Program-made: the position numbers and the translations under genes
Part shown: piece by piece, positions 21,401 through 26,740 of the stretch
Layout: each line of letters starts with the position of its first letter
How positions within the stretch are numbered: the first letter of the stretch is position 1
Notes under the pieces: generated by a model
Told to the model about the DNA's origin: nothing
Databases searched by the model: none
The model's input: the letters and a program-made list of their open reading frames with translations, nothing else
Assembly (NCBI RefSeq): GCF_000003605.2
Contig: NW_003146774.1
Coordinates: 158,865-189,579, forward strand
Direction of reading: 5' to 3'
Source of the DNA: Saccoglossus kowalevskii
Lineage: Eukaryota > Hemichordata > Enteropneusta > Harrimaniidae
DNA: 30,715 nucleotides

Positions 21401-24400
21401 TAATGTTCATTTTTTAATAATATCTTCAGTACTTAATTGAAATGTGCATTGCTAACAGCGGAGCTATCTCAGCCGACAGGCTGCTTGTTTAAATTAAACT
21501 TCAAATAAAACTCTATTTTTACATCAATATAAATCGATTGAAACTGCACACTACCCGTATAGCTGATTTTTTTATAATTATTTGTCATAAATCTATACAT
21601 GTTAACAAAATAATTTTCATATTAATTATCATTTTCGATTAGACTCTCTTGAACACCTGAAATATGTATTTACCGTACTGTAGGTGGATGCTGCTTTTTT
21701 CCCGAAACAGAGAAAGATGGACTGAAACTATTCGAAATGGAAACAGTTTTGTCCCTCAGTGCTAGAAAAGATATCACGAGAAAATATAGCGTGACAACAC
21801 AGGTATGAGTAATTATCACTCAAGAAAATTTGTGGAAATGTTAGTATATTTGGCTGTGATACCTTTCGACTATTATATTTAATGATTTTTTGGTCAATTA
21901 TTTTGCAATTTGTGCAATCTGTATACTCATTTATTCTGCCGAAATGTTATTACTAACATGTTATCTAAATTGTACAGTGATACATGAATTAATAAACTGA
22001 AGCGTGATTCTGTTTTTAACAAACTTTAACACTTCATAAAGTTACTATCATTATATTATTACAGAATGACATAGATAATTACGAGAGATATACCTACTTC
22101 GAGTATGATAAACAGCCAGCTTATTGCGTACCCGGCGATCTTAACGAGCGAGTGTCATCAACTCATACGTAAGTAATGTGCTGGATGTTTTGCATTGTGA
22201 TTTGATTATTTGTGTTATATTATAACTTAAACTTTATTGCCATACTAGGCAATAATAACTTTGCGTTGTTTATATTTATCTTTTTGTAGAATTCTAAACA
22301 AAGTCGCCTGTGACCTAAATCAAGGTGGCCTGTCTGCTGATAAGTCAACTGGTAGACTGAAGAGGATACTTCGTGAAATATCGGCGTACCATAAACAGCC
22401 ACATCCACACGTGCACATCTTCCCGTGTGAAATTAAGTCAGTATATCATGCCTATCTATCCATCTGTCTGTTATCCGTTTGTTCACCCTAAACAAAAAAT
22501 CTTGCTGAAAGCATTTTTATGTAAAATACAATGTTATGATTAATTTTGAAAATATGCAGATTATTCGTTATTTCTTCTTATCATCCAAGTGTTGCACTGT
22601 GGCGTATACTACTTGTTGGACCATTGGATACTCCATATGAAGGCGGTGTGTTCTCACTATATGTTGAATTTCCAGAAAACTATCCATTAGCACCACCTAA
22701 AGTTAGGTTTCTTACTCCCGTATCCTTTGATATAGTTTAAAAATAATAATCGTATGGTACTGTATGTCGGTCCATCCCAGATTCGATAGTTCTTTTTGTG
22801 TTTACATATCACTATATATATATATTTATTACAAAAGCAGCTGTTATACGTCATGTCCTATAGTTTTGGTTACGGCATTGTGTTAAATTCATACCAATCA
22901 TGATCTTTTGACCCTGTGTTTCTTTTCACTGCATAAATAGGGGAACTTTAAATCTAAAAATAATATTCTTTTCTCTGCATTTTCAACATGTATATTTACA
23001 GCGAAACTAGTTAGAATGGAGTCCGCGAAAGGACGTCTTGTTTACTTTGGGACGTTCTGTGGCGATTCCATTCTCTAATGTAAATTTGAATTCACTTAGT
23101 ACTTAAATATTTACTTTCGACAGTAATTCCCTCATGATCAAATATTATACGTACTCCAGAACAACAACAACAACAACGAGTATGCGTCGTGTGCATTTTG
23201 CTGTAGCAGATTGCGGCCGCCAGACTTACGCTCGTCCCTTAAATCCGTGCTGTGCAGTTGCACTTATGATAACAAGTTTATTTGCGGGTAATATCGGTAA
23301 TCAATATTTATATTTTTCCGGCGTCGTTGTACATTGCCAGTATTGTGCGACAGCGTATTTATTTATTTCATTAAGTTTGTCGTGGAATATTATTCATTGG
23401 ACCCCGATATGTCTGTAAGCCAGGTATTTCAAGTCAGTCGAATACAATGTTACCATATATTTGTTCATCATTTTAAATACATCCTTGACTACCCAGATAT
23501 ACCATTGTAACATTAATGCTGCTGGTCGTATATGTCATAGTATATTTGATAGAGACTATACATCCCGCACAACATTCAGTAAAATTATGTTATGCGTCTT
23601 TGGGTTGCTGATCACCCCGGAACCCGACGATCCATTGGACAGGCAAGTTATCTAAATATGTAATGTTTTTTTGCCGTTTTCGGGATGTAAAAACCTTAAA
23701 TAATTTACATGGTTTAGTGAAGTGTTTAGGTTCAGAAAATAAATGTATTTTGGGATATTTCACTATATTTTGTTTGTAGCATTTAGTGTTTGAAGTATAT
23801 GTGCCGTATACCAAATGCAACCATTACGGTATTCTGGGTCAGAATTTTATAGCAATCAGCCAAACATTGCCGAGCATTTATGTTGAATCGAATTTTCAGC
23901 AGCTTAGATAATCAGCAGATTCATTGAATCGCATGGGAAACGGACGTCTCTCACCAAATCGGGGTATTTGTTCGATGAAGACTAATTTTTCAATTTGTAC
24001 TGTCCCTTTCTTTCTAAATTTATAATTTTTATGCTAGTTGTGTTGAACGTGTACTATAAGGCAAGATTCCAAATAGGGTTGCATGTTAGAACTTTATTTA
24101 GGTATTCCAGACAAAGAATACATATTCATATTAGTGTGAAGAAATGGTTGGTTGTCTTACCATTTTCTCCAGCCTCCCCAATATAAAACCCAATACTCTG
24201 TACAATCAACTGGATCTTGAGATGTATTTTTCCTCTATGGTGAACATATATTTCACATAAAAACAATTGTCATCAATGCAAAACAAATATTAAATACCTA
24301 ATAATAATAATAAATATTAATAATAAATGTCAAAATAATACAGCATAATGATGTAAAAACATATGATGAAACTTTGCATTACACAATTATTACACAATTT

Positions 24401-26740
24401 CACACTTTATTTTGTTATGACTTTCATGTTTTATTTCTTCTGTTATTTCAGTATCACAGCTGAAGAATATATTACAAACCAAACAACATATTATCGTAAA
24501 GCCAAAGAATATACTAAAACACATGCAAGTAAATCTCTACAGCATCACAAGCAGGTAATTTATTCTTCTTCCATTTATACCCGCTCCAACTTGTATACTT
24601 TCCCTATACTTGGTTGATGAGTTACGCTGACCATATACTTATCACTATACACCCATATATTTTAAATAAATATACTGAATACTTATTTAGTGTATTTGTT
24701 AACGTTTCTACAAACTTTTGTATATGTGTTTAAAGTAGTGGTCGTCTACAGATGGATACAAGTATATGTACGATCGGCAGATAAATACAGATAGCAGTGT
24801 CCTGACACTACGGTAGTAAATAAACGCTGCTCGTACCGATAAATATGATATATAATAGATAATATTTGGTAATCGTTGTTCTAAGTAATTTTAAAAAATA
24901 ACGGCTATTTATCGATAGATACCTGGTTCACACAGATTAGAAATACACTGTTGTAGGGACTGTGAGAACATCAGTGTTCGCATTGGCTTAACAACGGTGT
25001 ATTACGCCGGCCTAATTTTATATTAGGGCTGTGTAGCACGCCCTCTGTAGTTTTATCCGTGTTTGAACATAATTGTACCCTACAGTTATGATTGTCAATT
25101 ACTTCCTTGAATTTTGACTTCAAAGATTTTACTTTTCGATGGCACTGTTCTGCGGGTCTTTTTGTGCAATAATCCTGTAAACCTGGCTATCGCGGGAGGC
25201 TGCGTGTATCAATCTAAAAATACTCTTGCCAAATAGAAATCAGTAGCAATTATTTCCGAGACTACTCGTTCCACTAACCAAAATGGTACGTGTATCACTC
25301 GTCGTCATGTTGTTGCTATGGACTTAGACACGAATTCCCAATAGAGGGTGTTTGTGTCAGTGTTTATGCCGATGTGCGTGTTCACAGCGCGGACTGTCAA
25401 ACAGTTTACGCCGGTGTCATGAATTTGTTTTCGCGTATCTGTTGTCCGACTTATTTAGCTGATTATTAGTGAATGGCTGTGTTAGATCTGTCATCATTTA
25501 GGCTCATGCGGGGTCCTGGACGGAACTTGACTCAGTGATTTGGAACTAATTACGATATAACCGTTGCCATCCGGGCCGCTATTTCTGACAGTTGGTATTC
25601 TCAGTTAGTAATATAGTGAACGATTAATCAAAAGATATGACGTGTCCAGTACTTAGTTTGATTGGCTATGTGTAAGTTGAATGTGTGAAGGCCACGCCTT
25701 AGAGTCATTTAACTGCTTTGTAATTGGTTAAGGTTTTGAAAGTGAATAAAGTTTTTTTTTTAGTTGGTCTTGGCGAGAACACCATGAGAGACGCAGTCTT
25801 GGGTCAGCCTTGCGATAGTCTTGGGGACTTTTCCCCAGGGCGCTGTGTCTTATAGAGCACTCGACTGACCGACTAAAGACGAGAGTTGAAAACGTATTTC
25901 GTTGTGTGTGTCTATTTGACTGTAAGGTTTAAGTGACTTTCCCGATCCCGTACCTCGAGCAGACGAGATATAGAGACCAGACGAAAATTTCCTCTGACAC
26001 GTATTGGATAACCCCAGAGGAGAAGATTTTCCCCGTGATACCGGTGTAAAATCCGCCATTTTTACACCGGCGTAAACTGGTCACACAGTAAAAATAACTC
26101 CGTCCGGTGCTACAACGGCGTAAATGTTACGTGTGAACCAGATATAAGTAGATGTAAATGGTTAAATGTGTAGGTAGAACGTAAGAGCATGCACAAAAAC
26201 TATGAAATAGAATTACTAAAAGATTACACAATAGAACATGTATACGCGCATTAGGTGGTAATCTCAAAGAATGAGTTTTTTTTAATTCTGTATATACATA
26301 CAATTAGTGTCACGTAGATTTTTAAAATTGTCATCAAAATAAAGATGTTGGCGTGTCAATGAGTAAGTACGATCATTTTCACACTTATACCTAATAGAAT
26401 ACATAATTTTACAATCGTTAAATCTTTATAGAATGTATATGTATTGTATTCATTTACACAGGCATTACTAGGCAACACCCCTGCAGATTCAGAGCCTCCA
26501 CCACCGGAGCTAGTGTGTCCACTTACAGGGGAGATGTTCGTTGACCCAGTGCGAACACCTAGTGGAAAAGTGTATGAGCGGCATGCCTTGGAATCACACT
26601 TATCATTAAGAAAGGAAGACCCTTTGACTCGTGAACATCTGAGAAGGGACCAACTTAAAGAAAAGAATGATATCAAGAAACTTGTCTTCGAATTTCGTAG
26701 CAGTAGAATTAAAGCTGCTGCTTGGTGGCAGGATAAATAA
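7062..26740 (+). CDS. Single-chain UBL-vWA-E2-U-box ubiquitin ligase (25 coding exons)
   Basis: The reconstructed 1062-residue protein contains, in order, two ubiquitin-like folds (about 19-97 and 143-219), an unassigned helical block (about 238-353), a degenerate U-box-like segment (about 365-435), a vWA domain (about 563-720; MIDAS D570, S572, S574, T645, D677), a UBC/E2 fold (about 815-960; catalytic C900) and a U-box (about 985-1055). It has no signal peptide and no clear membrane span, so it is probably cytosolic or nuclear. E2 domains carry ubiquitin as a thioester and U-boxes bind charged E2s, so an E2-E3 fused on one chain is the straightforward inference. Exons: see the individual entries. 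All phases agree and no in-frame stop occurs. The start ATG at 7062 is supported by the paralogous exon downstream. The least certain points are the acceptors of exons 2 and 22 and exon 1 itself. I do not recognise a named orthologue. Confidence 0.85.
7345..7563 (+). CDS. Exon 2: first ubiquitin-like fold
   Basis: Residues 14-86. The acceptor at 7343-7344 follows a good pyrimidine tract; the donor is T|GTAAGT, phase 1. TVNELTDIIREKE (49-61) followed by GVQLYTAEGVPLTGD (67-81) has the spacing of the ubiquitin helix and the following strand. The match to the ubiquitin fold is by pattern, not by close identity. A second in-frame acceptor at 7397-7398 would drop 18 residues (14-31), including the first predicted strand. 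Confidence 0.75.
7648..7880 (+). CDS. Exon 3: end of first and start of second ubiquitin-like fold
   Basis: Residues 87-164; acceptor CATAATAG, donor AGG|GTATGT, phase 0. IVIMLY (91-96) would be the last strand of the first fold. A linker follows, then VHIMLGG (144-150) and a second strand opening the second fold. Confidence 0.8.
7991..8049 (+). CDS. Exon 4: helix of second ubiquitin-like fold
   Basis: Residues 165-183; acceptor TTTGTTACAG, donor AG|GTTTAT (a weak donor), phase 2. TLKRKIYDATEI is the ubiquitin-type helix (compare the T-x-x-x-L-K-x-x-I pattern), followed by the strand SCQKLRL across the splice junction. Confidence 0.8.
8050..8560. other. Intron 4
   Basis: The 511-nt intron ends in an ATAATAATAATAATTTATTATTAATTACAG-like AT-rich palindromic tract before the acceptor. 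No further exon is seen. Confidence 0.7.
8561..8783 (+). CDS. Exon 5: end of second ubiquitin-like fold and linker
   Basis: Residues 184-258; acceptor TTAATTACAG, donor GTG|GTGAGT, phase 0. The block with LEENGICDSDSIVVVLAS (203-220) matches the turn and final strand of a ubiquitin fold. No diglycine follows, so this is a built-in domain rather than a cleavable ubiquitin. The exon ends in a hydrophobic helix start (LAAFYSVLYVV). Confidence 0.85.
8784..9231. other. Intron 5
   Basis: 448 nt. An open frame with a P-loop-like ADPGIGKD lies near 9110, but it lacks splice-compatible context and is judged coincidental. Confidence 0.7.
9232..9360 (+). CDS. Exon 6: helical block, part 1
   Basis: Residues 259-301; acceptor TCGTGTATGCAG, donor AAG|GTTAGT, phase 0. 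The sequence is helix-rich, with VEFVRQLSGCPPLAAAL in the middle. I do not recognise the domain. The rhythm of hydrophobic residues suggests an alpha-helical scaffold continuing through exons 7 and 8. Confidence 0.85.
9420..9487 (+). repeat. (GT)n microsatellite
   Basis: An uninterrupted GT run of about 33 copies starts 60 nt after the exon 6 donor. It is likely length-polymorphic. Confidence 0.98.
12246..12342 (+). repeat. Dispersed 95-bp repeat, copy 2
   Basis: This is the second copy of the segment at 3852-3946, in the same orientation, and it sits inside intron 6. The flanks do not match, so the shared unit is about 95 bp. Confidence 0.7.
12749..12793. repeat. Palindrome in intron 6
   Basis: ATAAGTATACCATATCGG at the left pairs with CCGATATGTATACTTAT at the right, with one extra C in the left arm and a loop of about 10 nt. 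The related 'gatacttat' follows near 12813. Probably a fragment of a mobile element. Confidence 0.6.
13330..13510. promoter_or_regulatory. CpG-rich patch with NRF1-like site inside intron 6
   Basis: In otherwise AT-rich DNA, this 180-bp patch holds TGCGCACGCGCG (13342-13353), which fits the NRF1 consensus. It also holds AGCAAC, a FOX-like GTAAACAA and TATGCGCAG. It could be an internal promoter or enhancer. No transcript evidence is available. Confidence 0.25.
14921..14981 (+). CDS. Exon 7: helical block, part 2
   Basis: Residues 302-321; acceptor GTATTACTAG, donor G|GTGAAT, phase 1. VALLEGMYFIFRKILPRR is an amphipathic helix. This exon was found because exon 6 ends in phase 0 and exon 8 needs phase 1. 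It supplies exactly that change and joins smoothly. Confidence 0.8.
15004..15031 (+). repeat. 14-bp tandem duplication
   Basis: CCGCCTCTCGCCAT occurs twice in a row, just after exon 7. This is a recent-looking local duplication. Confidence 0.9.
15395..15489 (+). CDS. Exon 8: helical block, part 3
   Basis: Residues 322-353; acceptor GTTTGTCTACAG, donor AAG|GTAATG, phase 0. FEYSPACWAYILENSK closes the unassigned block immediately before the U-box-like segment. Confidence 0.85.
15581..15728 (+). CDS. Exon 9: degenerate U-box-like segment
   Basis: Residues 354-402; acceptor AATCCTTGCAG, donor G|GTAAAT, phase 1. DLVCHLTYERLAEPVKI (366-382) fits the U-box opening pattern (C-x-L/I-T-x-x-x-x-x-x-P-V). 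It lacks a proline after the cysteine, and the following loop is altered. It may bind no E2, or only this protein's own E2. Confidence 0.85.
15729..16517. other. Intron 9
   Basis: 789 nt, AT-rich, with no exon or repeat that I can define. Confidence 0.7.
16518..16665 (+). CDS. Exon 10: rest of U-box-like segment and linker
   Basis: Residues 403-451; acceptor GTGTATTTATAG, donor GA|GTAAGC, phase 2. LIPDTSLERLL resembles the L-x-P-N-x-x-L-K-x-x-I close of U-boxes. It is followed by SCYIWKIPPKY, which leads into a beta-rich region. Confidence 0.8.
16781..16917 (+). CDS. Exon 11: beta-rich region before vWA
   Basis: Residues 452-497; acceptor TGTTGATTAG, donor G|GTATGA, phase 1. YEFLMVYPPLRLKDTDVLRP has alternating hydrophobics. 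No named domain was recognised. Confidence 0.8.
17060..17174 (+). CDS. Exon 12: beta-rich region before vWA
   Basis: Residues 498-535; acceptor TGGTTTCAG, donor AG|GTAATA, phase 2. Strand-like stretches (LLVAYTATCK, PVQVIIHNP) suggest a small beta domain preceding vWA. Confidence 0.8.
17266..17356 (+). CDS. Exon 13: lead-in to vWA
   Basis: Residues 536-566; acceptor GTATCAAAG, donor GTT|GTAAGT, phase 0. It ends in EAIV, the beginning of the first vWA strand that exon 14 continues (VLFDISGSM). Confidence 0.8.
17357..18267. other. Intron 13
   Basis: 911 nt with no coding or repeat signal that I can define. Confidence 0.7.
18268..18311 (+). CDS. Exon 14: vWA MIDAS core
   Basis: Residues 567-580; acceptor TGTTATGTAG, donor AA|GTATGT, phase 2. 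This 44-nt exon carries VLFDISGSM, the D-x-S-x-S metal site of vWA domains (D570, S572, S574). Confidence 0.9.
18502..18658 (+). CDS. Exon 15: vWA helix and strand
   Basis: Residues 581-633; acceptor TTGTGTTACAG, donor AAG|GTGAGT, phase 0. LDAIKQFFCAFADR and HVIGLTTFNNTVHVM fit the first helix and second strand of a vWA fold. Confidence 0.9.
18659..20136. other. Intron 15
   Basis: 1478 nt. It has a GTGC-type simple repeat near 18734-18750, followed by sequence of the style seen after other simple-repeat heads in this window. No exon seen. Confidence 0.65.
20137..20246 (+). CDS. Exon 16: vWA second metal loop
   Basis: Residues 634-669; acceptor TTATCTTACTAG, donor AA|GTAAAC, phase 2. HSGGGTAMYDAI holds the MIDAS threonine (T645). 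Confidence 0.9.
20463..20538 (+). CDS. Exon 17: vWA third metal loop
   Basis: Residues 670-695; acceptor TTCTTTCGTAG, donor CAG|GTAAAT, phase 0. RILCLTDGCD holds the MIDAS aspartate (D677). Confidence 0.9.
20629..20704 (+). CDS. Exon 18: end of vWA
   Basis: Residues 696-720; acceptor TTATTCACAG, donor G|GTACGA, phase 1. VCLDSVLVGSNN is the last long vWA strand. LQCLSKISGG is the usual 'L..IA..TGG' closing helix and turn. Confidence 0.9.
20841..20874 (+). repeat. CGT/GTC simple repeat
   Basis: An imperfect GTC/CGT trinucleotide run in intron 18 directly precedes the three-unit array. A similar run lies at about 11290-11322 in intron 6. Confidence 0.85.
20890..21415 (+). repeat. Three-unit tandem array in intron 18
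   Basis: Three diverged units carry 'ctcagattt(g/a)ttcatt' (cores at about 20961, 21104, 21270) and then 'gaatatttttgt' (about 21010, 21152, 21319) and 'aaaaagtgatat'. Spacing is about 143 and 167 bp. Both anchors give the same spacing, which supports true tandem duplication. Confidence 0.85.
21684..21802 (+). CDS. Exon 19: post-vWA linker
   Basis: Residues 721-760; acceptor ACCGTACTGTAG, donor CAG|GTATGA, phase 0. GGCCFFPETEKDGLKLFEME completes the vWA closing turn. A helix with RKDITRKY follows. Confidence 0.85.
22065..22168 (+). CDS. Exon 20: linker
   Basis: Residues 761-794; acceptor TATTATTACAG, donor AC|GTAAGT, phase 2. A polar, tyrosine-rich linker with no recognised motif. Confidence 0.85.
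22290..22436 (+). CDS. Exon 21: start of E2 fold
   Basis: Residues 795-843; acceptor ATCTTTTTGTAG, donor AA|GTCAGT, phase 2. GRLKRILREISAYHKQPHP is the E2 N-terminal helix (R-L-x-x-E-L pattern), followed by the first strand. Confidence 0.9.
22590..22719 (+). CDS. Exon 22: E2 sheet
   Basis: Residues 844-887; acceptor CTTATCATCCAAG at 22588-22589, donor CCC|GTATCC, phase 0. LWRILLVGPLDTPYEGGVF and YPLAPPKVRFLTP are diagnostic of UBC domains. This acceptor gives the family spacing from the first strand to the G-P turn. A second in-frame acceptor at 22558-22559 would insert 10 residues. Confidence 0.9.
22720..23496. other. Intron 22
   Basis: 777 nt, lying immediately before the catalytic exon. 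It contains the hairpin at 23013-23074 and a short AAC run near 23160. An open frame of 94 codons (23134-23418) has no exon-like borders. Confidence 0.65.
23013..23074. repeat. 62-nt imperfect hairpin in intron 22
   Basis: AGAATGGA (23013-23020) pairs perfectly with TCCATTCT (23067-23074). Inner pairs include GGACGTC (23031-23037) with GACGTTC (23051-23057), with mismatches, G-U pairs and a loop of about 9 nt. TTAG and CTAA extend it outside with a bulge. It could be a small palindromic element or a miRNA-precursor-like fold. Confidence 0.5.
23497..23642 (+). CDS. Exon 23: E2 catalytic exon
   Basis: Residues 888-935; acceptor TTGACTACCCAG, donor AG|GCAAGT (a GC donor), phase 2. IYHCNINAAGRICHSIF contains the active-site cysteine C900, exactly eight residues after N892 of the HPN-type motif (here H-C-N). 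KIMLCVFGLLITPEPDDPL is the conserved helix and P-x-x-x-x-P-L loop. Confidence 0.92.
23643..24451. other. Intron 23 (GC-AG)
   Basis: 809 nt, starting GCAAGT and ending TATTTCAG. The GC donor is the only non-GT donor in the model. It is fixed by the protein join P-L-D-S-I-T-A-E-E-Y, which matches E2 family sequence across the junction. Confidence 0.85.
24452..24554 (+). CDS. Exon 24: E2 C-terminal helices
   Basis: Residues 936-970; acceptor TGTTATTTCAG, donor CAG|GTAATT, phase 0. AEEYITNQTTYYRKAKEYTK fits the E2 C-terminal helix pattern (A-x-x-Y-x-x-x-x-x-x-Y-x-x-x-A-x-x-x-T). A short basic linker follows. Confidence 0.9.
24922..26142. mobile_element. 1.2-kb terminal-inverted-repeat element in intron 24
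   Basis: CTGGTTCACAC at 24923-24933 is the reverse complement of GTGTGAACCAG at 26131-26141. Similarity continues inward with gaps (GTTGTAG on the left against CTACAAC on the right). TA dinucleotides flank both ends (24920-24921, 26143-26144), suggesting a TA target duplication. Inside are an 11-bp-arm hairpin (26041-26070) and a 15-bp inverted match (25403-25417 with 26064-26078). No transposase frame is seen, so it is non-autonomous. Confidence 0.65.
26041..26070. repeat. Perfect 11-bp hairpin near element end
   Basis: CCGGTGTAAAA (26041-26051) and TTTTACACCGG (26060-26070) flank 8 nt. It lies subterminally in the 1.2-kb inverted-repeat element, a common place for transposase-recognised repeats. 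Confidence 0.8.
26462..26740 (+). CDS. Exon 25: C-terminal U-box and stop
   Basis: Residues 971-1062; acceptor CATTTACACAG; TAA stop at 26738-26740. PPPPELVCPLTGEMFVDPVR and TPSGKVYERHAL form a canonical U-box start (C-P-L-T, D-P-V, S-G-x-x-Y-E-R). DPLTREHLRRDQL and a C-terminal helix complete it. U-boxes bind charged E2s without zinc. This one is intact, sits alone on the last exon, and follows the E2 fold after a linker of about 25 residues. Confidence 0.92.
   Translation, partial: ALLGNTPADSEPPPPELVCPLTGEMFVDPVRTPSGKVYERHALESHLSLRKEDPLTREHLRRDQLKEKNDIKKLVFEFRSSRIKAAAWWQDK

Noticed and set aside
25850-26059. Minus-strand frame inside the 1.2-kb inverted-repeat element, considered as a transposase remnant
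   Set aside because: At 69 codons it is too short, with no DDE-type or DNA-binding motif.
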